DNA of 64,000 bases from Salinicola aestuarinus (GTDB taxonomy: Bacteria; Pseudomonadota; Gammaproteobacteria; Pseudomonadales; Halomonadaceae), in contig NZ_PZJP01000005.1 of assembly GCF_003206645.1 (NCBI RefSeq), positions 62,001 to 126,000 on the forward strand, read 5' to 3'. Position 1 is the first letter of the stretch. Each line of letters starts with the position of its first letter. The position numbers and the translations under genes are program-made. Below are positions 8,810 through 17,938 of this stretch, piece by piece. Under the pieces are notes generated by a model that ran no database searches, was not told the origin of the DNA, and saw nothing but the letters and a program-made list of their open reading frames with translations.

Positions 8810-9520
8810 ATGGATGACAACGAACGCTCGACGACGGGCGTGGGGACTTTCGATCCCACGCACCCGGACGCTTCGACTTCTCCCGGTACGGCGCCACGCT
8901 CCCCCGGGCGCCGCCGCTTTCTGCAGGCCGCCGGTGTCTCCGGGCTCGCCGTCGCGGCGGCCCCGGCGCTCTCCGGCGTCAGCTACGCCGGCTCCCCGGA
9001 TCAGCCGGAGACTCAGCCCGAGACGCCACCCGCGGAAGGGCAGCGGCGTATCACGCTCACCGTCAACGGCCAGCGCCAGCAGCTCGACGTCACGCCCAAT
9101 GTGATCCTGCTCGATGCGCTGCGCCTGGGGCTGGCGCTCACCGGCACCAAGAAAGGCTGCGATCACGGCCAGTGCGGTGCCTGCACGATCCTCGTCAACG
9201 GCACGGCCATCAATTCCTGCCTGAGCCTGGCGATCACCCACGACGGTGACGAGATCACCACCGTCGAGGGGCTCGAGCAGAACGGGCGGCAGCACCCGAT
9301 TCAGCAGGCCTTTCTCGCCCACGACGCCTACCAGTGCGGCTACTGCACGGCGGGGCAGATGATGAGTGCGGTGGCGATTCTGCAGGATGACGCGATCGGT
9401 ACCAGTGACGCCGACGTCCGCGAGGCGATGAGCGGCAACATCTGCCGCTGCGGCGCCTACAAGAACATCGTCGCGGCGATTCAGTCCGCTCGCGGCGACC
9501 TGCAGGGGGGCCAGGCATGA
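8810..9520 (+). CDS. Aldehyde oxidoreductase, [2Fe-2S] subunit with Tat signal (PaoA/YagT-like)
   Basis: 236 residues. A twin-arginine signal (GRRRFLQAAGVSGLAVAAA, arginines at 34-36) directs export of the folded complex. A plant-type [2Fe-2S] domain follows with GCDHGQCGACT at about residues 116-126, then the helical second [2Fe-2S] domain with QCGYCTAGQM and GNICRCGAYKN. This order is typical of the small subunit of xanthine-oxidase-family enzymes such as periplasmic PaoABC, which passes electrons from the molybdenum site to FAD. It overlaps the next gene by four bases, and a near relative without the signal starts at 14082. Confidence 0.95.
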   Translation: MDDNERSTTGVGTFDPTHPDASTSPGTAPRSPGRRRFLQAAGVSGLAVAAAPALSGVSYAGSPDQPETQPETPPAEGQRRITLTVNGQRQQLDVTPNVILLDALRLGLALTGTKKGCDHGQCGACTILVNGTAINSCLSLAITHDGDEITTVEGLEQNGRQHPIQQAFLAHDAYQCGYCTAGQMMSAVAILQDDAIGTSDADVREAMSGNICRCGAYKNIVAAIQSARGDLQGGQA

Positions 9521-10551
9521 GACATTTCGACTACGCCCGCGCCGACAGCGCAGAAGCCGCGGTTCAGGCTCACGGCAGCCGCGACGCGGCGAGCGGTGCC
9601 GGCTATCAGGCAGGCGGTGCCGCCTATCTGGCCGGCGGTACGACGCTGCTGGATCTGGTCAAGCTCGACGTCATGCAGCCGGACAAGGTCGTCGACATCA
9701 ACGGCGTCGCTCTCGACGAGATCGAGCGCCTGGACGACGGCCGTCTGCGCATCGGCGCGATGGTCAGCAACACCGCGCTGGCGCGTGACCAGCGGGTGAT
9801 CGCGGACTACGCGGTACTCTCCCAGGCGCTGCTGGCGGGGGCCTCGACCCAGCTTCGCAACAAGGCGACCACCGGCGGCAACGTCATGCAGCGGGTGCGC
9901 TGCCCCTATTTCCGCGACGGTGTCTCCGACTGCAACAAGCGCGAGCCGGGCAGCGGCTGCGCGGCGATCGGCGGGGTCAACCGCAGCGTCCATGCAGTGC
10001 TCGGCACCAGCGAGAACTGCATCGCCACGCACCCCTCCGACATGTGTGTCGCGATGGCGGCGATCGGCGCCACCGTCGAGGTCGAAGGGCCTGAAGGCCA
10101 GCGCGAGATCGACTTTGCCGACTTCCACCTGCTGCCCGGGGAGACGCCGGCGCAGGAGCATGCGCTGAAGCCCGGCGAGCTGATCACCCATGTGGTGCTC
10201 GACGCGCCGATGGAAAACGCCCGCTCGAGCTACCTCAAGCTGCGCGACCGCCAGTCGTACCAGTTCGCGCTCGCGTCCAGCGCCGTGATCGTGACGCTCG
10301 ACGGCAACACCATCCGCAAGGCGCGTGTGGCGCTGGGCGGGGTGGGCACCAAGCCGTGGCGCGCCCCCGAAGTGGAGGCCGCGCTCGAAGGCCAAGCGGC
10401 GAGCGAGGCGCTTTTCACCGCGGCCGCCAGACAGGCGTTCACCCACGCCACCGCCTACGCCCACAACGCCTACAAGATCCCCCTCGGCCAGCAGGCGATC
10501 GTGCGTAACCTCGTCGATCTGACCGAGTCGGTCGATCCGACTGCCGCCTGA
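9517..10551 (+). CDS. Aldehyde oxidoreductase, FAD subunit (PaoB/YagS-like)
   Basis: 344 residues of the molybdopterin dehydrogenase FAD-binding family: AGGTTLLDLVKLDVMQP in the N-terminal nucleotide-binding part, and STQLRNKATTGGNVMQR before the flavin site. After it comes a cysteine-rich insert (RCPYFRDG, then DCNKREPGSGC) and a later cysteine in HPSDMC. This insert is characteristic of PaoB-like subunits that hold an extra [4Fe-4S] cluster, absent from ordinary xanthine dehydrogenase FAD subunits. The start overlaps the previous gene (ATGA). Export presumably occurs by piggy-back on the Tat-tagged small subunit. Confidence 0.93.
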   Translation: MRHFDYARADSAEAAVQAHGSRDAASGAGYQAGGAAYLAGGTTLLDLVKLDVMQPDKVVDINGVALDEIERLDDGRLRIGAMVSNTALARDQRVIADYAVLSQALLAGASTQLRNKATTGGNVMQRVRCPYFRDGVSDCNKREPGSGCAAIGGVNRSVHAVLGTSENCIATHPSDMCVAMAAIGATVEVEGPEGQREIDFADFHLLPGETPAQEHALKPGELITHVVLDAPMENARSSYLKLRDRQSYQFALASSAVIVTLDGNTIRKARVALGGVGTKPWRAPEVEAALEGQAASEALFTAAARQAFTHATAYAHNAYKIPLGQQAIVRNLVDLTESVDPTAA

Positions 10552-10574
10552 ACCGCCCGTGAGGAGAACAGAGC

Positions 10575-12809
10575 ATGAGTGATGACAACAGCAGCGCCAG
10601 CGGCATGATCGGTGCCGGCGTCGCGCGCATCGACGGCCCGGACAAGCTCTCGGGCCGCGCCAACTACGCCGCCGACAATCTGCCGCCCAATCTGAGCCAC
10701 GCCTACGGCGTCTTCAGCACCGTCGCCAGCGGACGGGTCTCGCGCCTGAGCGTCGAGGAGGCGCGCCAGATGCCCGGCGTCATCGACATCTTCCACCACG
10801 GTCATTTCCCGACGCTCTACCGCACGCCGTCGAGCTTCGTGCAGGGCAACAAGGTCGAGGAGACCCGGCTGCCGTTCGAGGATGAGCGCATCTACTACGA
10901 GGGGCAGTTCGTCGCGCTGGTGGTCGCGGACACCTTCGATAACGCCCGCGCCGCGGCGCGCCGTGTCACGGTCGACTACAGCGCGGACGACGCCATCGCC
11001 AATCTCGAGCAGGGCGTCGAGGCCCACGGCACCCGGAAGGGCAGCGGCAACCACGCCCGCGGCGACGCTGGCGCCCATTTCGACGGCGCGGCGCACACCC
11101 TCGATGTGACCTACCGCACGCCGGTGGAGACCCACAACCCGATGGAGATGCACGCCTCCACCGCCTGGTGGGACGACGATCATCTGACGATATTCGACGC
11201 CTCTCAGGGCGTGGTCGTGGCGCGCAATGCGCTCTCCAAGATCTTCGCCATGCCGCCGGAACGCATCACCGTGCACGCGCCGTACATCGGTTCCGGTTTC
11301 GGCAGCAAGCTCTGGACCTGGCCGCACGCCATTGCCACCGCCGCGGTGTCCAGAGAGCTCGGTCGTCCGGTGCAGCTGGTGGTGCCGCGGGCGCAAATGT
11401 TCACTACCACCGGCCACCGACCGGAGACCCGTCAGCGGCTGCGTCTGGCCACGGATGACAACGGCAAGCTGGTCTCGCTGCGCCACGAGTCGATCAATAC
11501 CACCTCCTTCACCGATCAGTACGTCGAGACCTGCGGCAGCGTCACCAAGAGTCTCTACAGCTGTCCCCATCTGACGGTGAGCCACGAGACCACGCAGGTG
11601 AACCGCGGCACGCCGACCTCGATGCGGGCACCGGGCGCCGCCCCGGGGCTGTTCGCGCTGGAGTCCGCCATCGACGAGATGGCCGAGATCGCCGGCGTCG
11701 ATCCCGTGCAGTTCCGGCTCGACAACTACGCCGAGCGCGACGAGAGCCAGGATCTCGAGTTCTCGAGCAATCACATCGTAGAGGCGACCCACCGCGCCGC
11801 CGAACGCTTCGGCTGGGCGGATCGCAATCCGGCAATCGGCAGCATGAAGGCGGGGCGCGAGATCGTCGGCTACGGCGTCGCCGCCTGTAACTGGGAGGCG
11901 CTCAAGCGTCCGTGCGACGCCCGCGTCTCGCTGCGCGCCGACGGCACCGCGTTCGCCTCCTGCGCGACCCAGGACATCGGCACCGGCACCTACACCATCG
12001 TCGCCCAGGTGATCAGCGATGCCACCGGCATTCCGCTGGACCGGATCACCGTCAAGCTCGGCGACTCCTCCTACCCCGACGGCCCCATCTCCGGCGGCTC
12101 CTGGGCGACCGCGACCACGCTGCCGGCCATCGCCGAGGCGACGCGCAATGCCCTCGACGAGCTCAAGCGCTACGCCACCGGCGACGGCGGCGCCTTTGCC
12201 GATAGCGAGGCCGACGCCCTGGAGGTCGCCGACGGCGGCCTACGCAGTGCCGACGGCACGCAGACGAGCTTCGGCGACATATTGAAGGCGGCGCGCTTCG
12301 GCAGCGCCGACGGCGAGGCGCATACCGACGCGGCGGATTCGAAGTACTCCTATCGCTCCTTCGGCGCGCATTTCGTCGAGATTCGCTGGGATCCGGGTAT
12401 CTCGAAGCTGCGCGTGGCCCGCGTGGTCAGCGCCATCGACGTCGGCAAGGTGATCAACGAGACCACCGCGCGCAACCAGGTCGAAGGGGCAGTGGTGATG
12501 GGCATCGGCATGGGGCTGTTCGAGGCGACCGAGTATGACGAGCGCAACGCCCGTCCGGTCAACAACAACTACGCCGAGTACGTGGTGCCGGTGCATGCCG
12601 ACCAGCCGGAGATCGACGTGATTCTGCTCGACTACCCGGACCTCGAGTTCAACGAATTCGGCGCCCGCGGTATCGGCGAGATCGGCACCACCGGACTGGC
12701 CGCCGCCGTCGCCAACGCGGTCTACCACGCCACCGGCAAGCGCATTCGCGAACTGCCGATCACCCTCGACAAGCTGATGGACGATGTCCCCCAAGCGCGG
12801 AGCGCGTGA
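10575..12809 (+). CDS. Aldehyde oxidoreductase, molybdenum-binding subunit (PaoC/YagR-like)
   Basis: 744 residues, close to PaoC length. The N-terminal domain (DGPDKLSGRANYAADN) is followed by the molybdopterin-cytosine-dinucleotide binding domains: GSGFGSKLWTWPHA, a TSMRAPGAAPGLFALE block, QDIGTGTYTIVAQVI, and a C-terminal GARGIGEIGTTGLA in which the glutamate at about residue 702 corresponds to the conserved catalytic glutamate. A good ribosome binding site (GAGGAG) lies upstream. With the two preceding genes it encodes a heterotrimeric, probably periplasmic, aldehyde-oxidising hydroxylase. No XdhC/PaoD-type maturation gene is adjacent. Confidence 0.94.
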   Translation: MSDDNSSASGMIGAGVARIDGPDKLSGRANYAADNLPPNLSHAYGVFSTVASGRVSRLSVEEARQMPGVIDIFHHGHFPTLYRTPSSFVQGNKVEETRLPFEDERIYYEGQFVALVVADTFDNARAAARRVTVDYSADDAIANLEQGVEAHGTRKGSGNHARGDAGAHFDGAAHTLDVTYRTPVETHNPMEMHASTAWWDDDHLTIFDASQGVVVARNALSKIFAMPPERITVHAPYIGSGFGSKLWTWPHAIATAAVSRELGRPVQLVVPRAQMFTTTGHRPETRQRLRLATDDNGKLVSLRHESINTTSFTDQYVETCGSVTKSLYSCPHLTVSHETTQVNRGTPTSMRAPGAAPGLFALESAIDEMAEIAGVDPVQFRLDNYAERDESQDLEFSSNHIVEATHRAAERFGWADRNPAIGSMKAGREIVGYGVAACNWEALKRPCDARVSLRADGTAFASCATQDIGTGTYTIVAQVISDATGIPLDRITVKLGDSSYPDGPISGGSWATATTLPAIAEATRNALDELKRYATGDGGAFADSEADALEVADGGLRSADGTQTSFGDILKAARFGSADGEAHTDAADSKYSYRSFGAHFVEIRWDPGISKLRVARVVSAIDVGKVINETTARNQVEGAVVMGIGMGLFEATEYDERNARPVNNNYAEYVVPVHADQPEIDVILLDYPDLEFNEFGARGIGEIGTTGLAAAVANAVYHATGKRIRELPITLDKLMDDVPQARSA

Positions 12810-12880
12810 TCCGAAAGAGACGCGTAGCGCGTAATCCGGAAGAGACGCGGCGCGCGTAATCCGAAAGAGACGCCGAGCGG
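12795..12880 (+). repeat. Tandem repeat, 25-27 bp unit, three copies plus a partial
   Basis: Units at 12795-12821, 12822-12846 and 12847-12871 share AGCGCGTAATCCG(A/G)AAGAGAC or close variants, and a partial fourth unit follows. The first unit overlaps the last codons of the upstream molybdenum subunit gene, so the repeat reaches into coding sequence. Each unit can pair GCGCG segments. Function unknown. Confidence 0.75.
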
Positions 12881-12943
12881 ACCACCGGGGCGAGGCACGA
12901 ACGGTGCGACTTGCCGGCCCGGTATGGCGCAACGCAGAACGAC

Positions 12944-12967
12944 ACGGCCCGCCAATTGGCGGGCCGT
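12944..12967. terminator. Bidirectional hairpin between convergent genes
   Basis: A perfect inverted repeat, ACGGCCCGCC / GGCGGGCCGT with a four-base centre, lies between the 3' ends of the molybdenum subunit gene (plus strand) and the DUF302 gene (minus strand). There is no strong T-run on either side, so termination efficiency is uncertain. Confidence 0.65.
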
Positions 12968-13023
12968 ATTGATGATGGGGCTGGGCTGGCGCGTGGCGCA
13001 GGCCAGCCCCTGTCGCGGCCGGC

Positions 13024-13560
13024 TTACGGCGCCTTCACGGTCTCGACCAGCGCGTCGAGGCTCTGCTGCAGCGGTGCCACCGCGTCGCAGTCGGCGATGC
13101 CGTGACGCGCAGCGATCCACGCCGGGTCGTTGTAGCCCAGCCAGGTCTGACCGTCGTCGTCCTGCCACACCAGCGCTTTCATCGGCAGGTCGATACCGGC
13201 GGTCGCCGCGCACTGCATCATTGGCGTGCCGCCACGGGCGCTGCCGAACAGGATCACTTCATTGGGGAGTAGTGCCAGATCGCGGGAGATCGCTGCCTGC
13301 CGGTGGTCGATGCGAGCGAACACGGTCAGGCCACTTTGGCGCGCGGCCGTAACGAAACGCCCGGCCACCTCGTGGACGCGTCCGTCGACCGGCGTACGAA
13401 TGAGGCCGGCAACGTCGTCGCCCCGACTCACGTCGCCCGCGGCATCGACGCTCGTCGTCGGTTCGGTCGTCTCGGTCGATTGGGCGTTGACGCCGCCGGC
13501 CACGCCGAGCGCTGTCAGACAGAGCGCCAGGGTCAGCCAGCGTTTCGGGGCAAAGGGCAT
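13024..13560 (-). CDS. Secreted DUF302 domain protein
   Basis: 178 residues beginning at the ATG at 13560 with GAGGAG upstream; longer upstream extensions in the same frame lack a start signal. An N-terminal signal peptide (LALCLTALGVAGGVNA) is followed by a linker and a DUF302 domain: ARIDHRQAA, then LLPNEVILFGSARGGTPMMQ, then GIDLPMKALVWQDDDGQTWL. DUF302 proteins are small periplasmic or cytosolic proteins of unknown function, often near redox or metal genes. It sits between the two molybdenum hydroxylase operons on the opposite strand. Confidence 0.9.
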   Translation of the reverse strand: MPFAPKRWLTLALCLTALGVAGGVNAQSTETTEPTTSVDAAGDVSRGDDVAGLIRTPVDGRVHEVAGRFVTAARQSGLTVFARIDHRQAAISRDLALLPNEVILFGSARGGTPMMQCAATAGIDLPMKALVWQDDDGQTWLGYNDPAWIAARHGIADCDAVAPLQQSLDALVETVKAP

Positions 13561-14081
13561 ATCGAACTCCTCGTGAAACGATTGGGTTGGCTTCCATACG
13601 GCGATGATCGTCGGCCGGATGCCGAGGACCGCCGGGCAGGAACGCCGAGCGGGGGAGAGCATGACCCCGGCCGGCGCCAAGATCAAAACGTGCGCGCCGC
13701 AAGGCGTGAATTTTGCCCAAATCGGCGAGCAGGGACGCCGCATTCTGACTATGCTTCGGGGGCAGCGACGGCGGCGGCCTGACACCGCCACCGGCCTCGC
13801 TGCCCGCCTCGATAAGGCGCCGGGGCGAACGACGCTCCACCCAGAGACAGCCAAGAAATGATCGCGCGACAGCCGATCGCAAGACAAACACCGTGACATT
13901 CCGATCCGCCGCCCTTTGCAGACGGTGGACAACGACCGAGCCGCCCGCGCCGAGCGCCATCGCCGCGCGGTGGACGTCGTCCGAACGATTCGAATTCCGG
14001 CATCTCAAGGAGGCACGACGCGTGCCGGCCGTCATGGCCACGAGTGCGCCGGAATTCAGAACGCCATGAGGAGCCGGCAAG
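13561..14081. other. Intergenic region between divergent genes
   Basis: About 520 bases separating the DUF302 gene (minus) from the second molybdenum hydroxylase operon (plus). It presumably carries divergent promoters. The open frames inside it are short or are out-of-frame extensions without ribosome binding sites; I see no gene, RNA or repeat I can support. Confidence 0.5.
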
Positions 14082-14627
14082 ATGGATGATTCCGTGCATT
14101 CCCGCACCCGCGCGCAGGTTGCCCCAGGCACCCAGACGCTCAATTTCACGCTCAACGGCGAACCGCGCACCCTCGAGGTCGCGCCCAATGCGGTGCTGCT
14201 CGATGTGCTGCGTGAGCAGCTCGGCCTCGGCGGCACCAAGAAGGGCTGCGACCACGGCCAGTGCGGCGCCTGCACCGTGCACGTCGAGGGCCAGGCGATG
14301 AACGCCTGTCTGCGCCTCGCCGTGATGTGCGAAGGCCAGCACGTGACCACGGTGGAAGGGCTCGCCCGCGACGGCGAACTGCATCCCGTGCAGCAGCACT
14401 TCCTCGAGTGCGACGCCTATCAGTGCGGCTACTGCACGCCGGGCCAGATGATGTCGGCCACCGCACTGCTCAACGATGAGCGCGTGGGCACCGACGACGC
14501 CTCGGTCAGAGAAGCCATGAGCGGCAATATCTGCCGCTGCGGGGCCTACAAGAACATCGTCGAAGCGATTCAGAAATCCCGCGAGTCGCTGAGCTACGAC
14601 GCGACTCGCAAGGAGGGCGCCGCATGA
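14082..14627 (+). CDS. Aldehyde oxidoreductase-type [2Fe-2S] subunit, no signal peptide
   Basis: 181 residues, closely similar to the protein encoded at 8810 but lacking the Tat signal. It starts about seven residues before TRAQVAPGTQTLNFTLNGEP. Both cluster motifs are present: GCDHGQCGACT and QCGYCTPGQMM with GNICRCGAYKN. It is the small electron-transfer subunit of a xanthine-oxidase-family enzyme and, without an export signal, should be cytoplasmic. A GAGGAG-like site (ATGAGGAGCCG) precedes the start, and the stop overlaps the next gene by ATGA. Confidence 0.93.
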   Translation: MDDSVHSRTRAQVAPGTQTLNFTLNGEPRTLEVAPNAVLLDVLREQLGLGGTKKGCDHGQCGACTVHVEGQAMNACLRLAVMCEGQHVTTVEGLARDGELHPVQQHFLECDAYQCGYCTPGQMMSATALLNDERVGTDDASVREAMSGNICRCGAYKNIVEAIQKSRESLSYDATRKEGAA

Positions 14628-15634
14628 GAACCTTCGCCTTTTCCCGTGCCGACAGCATCGACGCCGCCGCCACGCCGGCGGACGCCACCGCCTTCGTCGC
14701 CGGCGGCACCACGCTGCTCGACCTGATCAAGCTCGACGTGCTCCAGCCGGAGAGCGTGGTCGATATCAACGCGCTGCCGCTCAAGCGCGTGGAGCGTCTC
14801 GACGACGGCCGGCTCAAGATCGGCGCGCTGGTCACCAACACCGATCTCGCGCACCACCCAGAGGTCAAGGCGCACTATCCGGTGCTCTCGGAAGCGCTAC
14901 TGGCGGGTGCCTCGACCCAGCTTCGCAACATGGCGACCACGGCCGGCAACGTGATGCAGCGCACGCGCTGCCCGTACTATCGCGACCCGGCGGCCAAGTG
15001 CAATCGCCGCGAGCCGGGTAGCGGCTGCGATGCCATGGACGGCATCAACCGCATGAACGCGGTGCTCGGCGGCAGCGACGCCTGCATCGCGGTGCATCCG
15101 TCGGACATGTGCGTCGGCATCGCCGCCATCGGTGCGACGCTGACGCTCCAAGGGCCCAACGGGGAGCGCGAGGTCGACTTCGCCGACTTCCATCGCCTGC
15201 CGGGTGACACGCCGCATGTCGAGCACGACCTGCAGGAAGGCGAGCTGATCACGGCGCTGACGCTGGATGCGCCGCTGCCGGGTGCTGGCTCGCACTATCT
15301 GAAGCTGCGCGACCGCGCCTCCTACGAGTTCGCGCTCGCCTCCTGCGCCGCCGAGATCACCCTCGACGGCGAGACGATTCGTGACGCGCGCATCGCCCTC
15401 GGCGGCGTTGCCACCAAACCGTGGCGCTGCACCGAGGCCGAAGCCGCCCTCGTCGGCCAGCCCGCCGAGAAGGCGAGCTTCGAGCGCGCCGCGGAGATCG
15501 CGCTGAAAGACGCCGTGCCCCGCGAGCACAACGCCTACAAGATTCCCCTGGCGCGACAGGCGATCGTGCGGGCGCTGCGCAACGCCGCGCAGGACAGGAC
15601 GTCACAGCGCGAGACACAGGAGACCCAGGCATGA
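14624..15634 (+). CDS. Aldehyde oxidoreductase-type FAD subunit, second operon
   Basis: 336 residues, a paralogue of the protein at 9517. It has the FAD-binding landmarks AGGTTLLDLIKLDVLQP and STQLRNMATTAGNVMQR and the same cysteine-rich insert (RCPYYRDPAAKCNRREPGSG, then a further cysteine and HPSDMC). It should therefore also carry an extra [4Fe-4S] cluster. It overlaps both neighbours by four bases. Confidence 0.92.
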   Translation: MRTFAFSRADSIDAAATPADATAFVAGGTTLLDLIKLDVLQPESVVDINALPLKRVERLDDGRLKIGALVTNTDLAHHPEVKAHYPVLSEALLAGASTQLRNMATTAGNVMQRTRCPYYRDPAAKCNRREPGSGCDAMDGINRMNAVLGGSDACIAVHPSDMCVGIAAIGATLTLQGPNGEREVDFADFHRLPGDTPHVEHDLQEGELITALTLDAPLPGAGSHYLKLRDRASYEFALASCAAEITLDGETIRDARIALGGVATKPWRCTEAEAALVGQPAEKASFERAAEIALKDAVPREHNAYKIPLARQAIVRALRNAAQDRTSQRETQETQA

Positions 15635-17850
15635 ACGATATGACGCAACCGAAGGTCGTCGGCCAGCGCACGCCGCGCATCGACGGCGAGTTCAAGCTCA
15701 CCGGTCGCGCCGGCTACACCGGCGAACTCCACGTCGACGGCATGCTCTACGGCTACCCCGTGCCGTCGACCATCGCCAACGGCAAGCTCGAGTCACTGGA
15801 ACTGGACGAGGCGCGTGCGATGCCAGGCGTGGTGGATATCTTCCATCACGGCCACTTCGAGACGCTGCACCGTTCGCCCAACTCGATGGCCCACGGCGAC
15901 ATGGTCAACGAGGTGCGCCTGCCGTTCGAGGACGAGCGCATCTACTACCACGGCCAGTACGTGGCACTGGTCGTCGCCGAGACCTTCGAGCAGGCGCGTG
16001 CCGCCGCCCAGCGCGTGGTCGCGCGCTACACCAGAATGTCCGGCGCGGCCCCCGGGCTTCTGCAGACCGACGCCGAGGGCGAACTGCAGGAGAGCGCCGG
16101 CACGTCGCGCGGGGACCCGCAAGCCGCCTTCGGTGGCGCCGAGGTGAAGGTTGACTCCACCTACCAGATCGCCGCCGAGAGCCATCTGCAGATGGAGATG
16201 CACGCCACGCTCGCCGAGTGGCACGACGACGGCCAGCGCCTCGTCGTCCACGAGTCGACCCAGGGCGTGTTCTTCCAGCGCAACGCCATGGCGCGGGTCT
16301 TCGGGCTCGCCCAGGAGAATCTGGAAGTCATCTCGCACTACATCGGTTCCGGCTTCGGCAACAAGCTCTTCATGTGGCCGCACGCCGTCGCCACCACCGT
16401 GGCCGCGCGCATGACCGGCCGCCCGGTGAAGGTGGTGCTGCCGCGCCAGCAGGACATGAGCAGTGGCGGCAATCGGCCCGCCTCGCGTCAGCGCATCCGG
16501 CTGGGTGCCGACCGCAGCGGCAAGCTCACCTCGGTGATCCACGACAGCACCACCGAGACGTCGCTGGTACACCAGTACGTCGACGGCTGCGGCAGCGCCA
16601 CCCCCAGCTTTTACGCCTGCGACAACGTCTCGACCAGCCAGCGCGTGCTCGAGGTGAACCACGGCACGCCCTGCCCGATGCGGGCCCCGGGCGAAGTCTC
16701 CGGCATCTTTGCGCTGGAGACGGCGATGGACGAGCTGGCGGTCGAACTCGACATGGACCCGGTCGAACTGCGGCGGAAGAACAACGCAGAGCTTGACCCG
16801 GCGAGCGGGCTGCCGTGGTCGAGCAAGCACCTGGATGAGTGCCTCACCAGCGCCGCCGAGCGCTTCGGCTGGGCGCAGCGCAATCCCGCCGTCGGCTCGA
16901 TGCGCGACGGTGACGAGATCATCGGTTACGGCATGGCCGCGTGCACCTGGTCCGCCGGACGCCAGCCGTGTGAAGCGCGGGTCGAGCTGCGCGCCGATGG
17001 CACGCTCTTCGCCGCCTGCGGTACGCAGGACATCGGCACCGGTACCTATACCATCGTGGCCCAGGCCGTCGCCGAGCTGACCGGCGCCGAGCTGTCGCGC
17101 ATCGAGGTCAAGCTGGGCGAGACCAGCCTGCCCGCCGGTCCGCTCTCCGGCGGCTCCATGGCCACCGCCACGGTGCTGCCGGCGGTGGCCGCTGCGGTGC
17201 GTGACGCGCTGGACGCGATCAAGGAAGCGGCGATCGGCAGCGGCGGGGCGTTCGAAGGCAGCGACGCCGACTCGCTCTTTGCCGACGCGGGCTGTCTCAC
17301 CGACGGCAACCGCCGCGTGAGCTTCGAAGAGGTGCTCGAGACCAGCAAGCTCTCGAGCGTCAACGGTCACGGCAGCGCAGCCCCCGGCAACGAGCAGAAC
17401 GAGTACGCCTTTCGCTCCTTTGGCGCCCACTTCGTCGAGGTCCGCATCGATCCGGACATCTCGCGGGTTCGCGTGGCGCGGGTCGTCTCCTCGATCGATA
17501 TCGGCCGGGCGATCAACCCGCCGACGGCGCGCAACCAGGTCGAGGGCGGCATCGTCATGGGCGTCGGCATGGGGCTGCTCGAGAAGCTCGACTACGACCC
17601 GCGTGACGCGCGGCTGATCAACGCGAACGTGGCCGACTACATCGTCCCGACGCACGCCGATGCGCCGGAGATCGACGTCGAGCTGCTCGACTATCCGGAC
17701 TTCAAGCACAACGAGTTCGGCGGTCGTGGCGTCGGTGAGATCGGTCTGACCGGCGTCGCGCCGGCGATCGCCAACGCGATCTACCATGCCACCGGCAAGC
17801 GCTACCGGGACCTGCCGATCACCATCGAGGATCTGCTGGCGGCCGACTGA
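15631..17850 (+). CDS. Aldehyde oxidoreductase-type molybdenum subunit, second operon
   Basis: 739 residues from the ATG overlapping the previous stop; an in-frame extension upstream lies inside the FAD-subunit gene and is not credible. Paralogue of the protein at 10575: GSGFGNKLFMWPHAVATTVA, MRAPGEVSGIFALE, QDIGTGTYTIVAQAV, and the C-terminal GGRGVGEIGLTGVA with the catalytic glutamate. Substrate cannot be read from the sequence; the family oxidises aldehydes, N-heterocycles or related compounds. Confidence 0.93.
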   Translation: MNDMTQPKVVGQRTPRIDGEFKLTGRAGYTGELHVDGMLYGYPVPSTIANGKLESLELDEARAMPGVVDIFHHGHFETLHRSPNSMAHGDMVNEVRLPFEDERIYYHGQYVALVVAETFEQARAAAQRVVARYTRMSGAAPGLLQTDAEGELQESAGTSRGDPQAAFGGAEVKVDSTYQIAAESHLQMEMHATLAEWHDDGQRLVVHESTQGVFFQRNAMARVFGLAQENLEVISHYIGSGFGNKLFMWPHAVATTVAARMTGRPVKVVLPRQQDMSSGGNRPASRQRIRLGADRSGKLTSVIHDSTTETSLVHQYVDGCGSATPSFYACDNVSTSQRVLEVNHGTPCPMRAPGEVSGIFALETAMDELAVELDMDPVELRRKNNAELDPASGLPWSSKHLDECLTSAAERFGWAQRNPAVGSMRDGDEIIGYGMAACTWSAGRQPCEARVELRADGTLFAACGTQDIGTGTYTIVAQAVAELTGAELSRIEVKLGETSLPAGPLSGGSMATATVLPAVAAAVRDALDAIKEAAIGSGGAFEGSDADSLFADAGCLTDGNRRVSFEEVLETSKLSSVNGHGSAAPGNEQNEYAFRSFGAHFVEVRIDPDISRVRVARVVSSIDIGRAINPPTARNQVEGGIVMGVGMGLLEKLDYDPRDARLINANVADYIVPTHADAPEIDVELLDYPDFKHNEFGGRGVGEIGLTGVAPAIANAIYHATGKRYRDLPITIEDLLAAD

Positions 17851-17884
17851 CCGCCGTCGCCGGATCGCTTTTGATCGACCAACG

Positions 17885-17921
17885 AAAAACCGCCGCACCT
17901 TTCGGGTGCGGCGGTTTTTTT
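17885..17921 (+). terminator. Rho-independent terminator
   Basis: Strong stem AAAAACCGCCGCACC / GGTGCGGCGGTTTTTTT with a TTTCG-type loop, directly after the second molybdenum hydroxylase operon and just before the convergent TetR gene. The A-run on one side and the T-run on the other let it work in both directions. Confidence 0.93.
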
Positions 17922-17938
17922 CAGTCGCTATGGCGGTG

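Noticed and set aside
13604..13861. 85-codon plus-strand frame in the gap before the second molybdenum hydroxylase operon
   Set aside because: No ribosome binding site, no motif, and arginine/glycine-rich composition typical of random frames in GC-rich DNA.
15793..17898. 701-codon open frame on the minus strand across the second molybdenum subunit gene
   Set aside because: It is a shadow of the GC-rich plus-strand gene. The plus frame carries clear family motifs; the minus frame has none and is compositionally odd (His-, Arg- and Val-rich).
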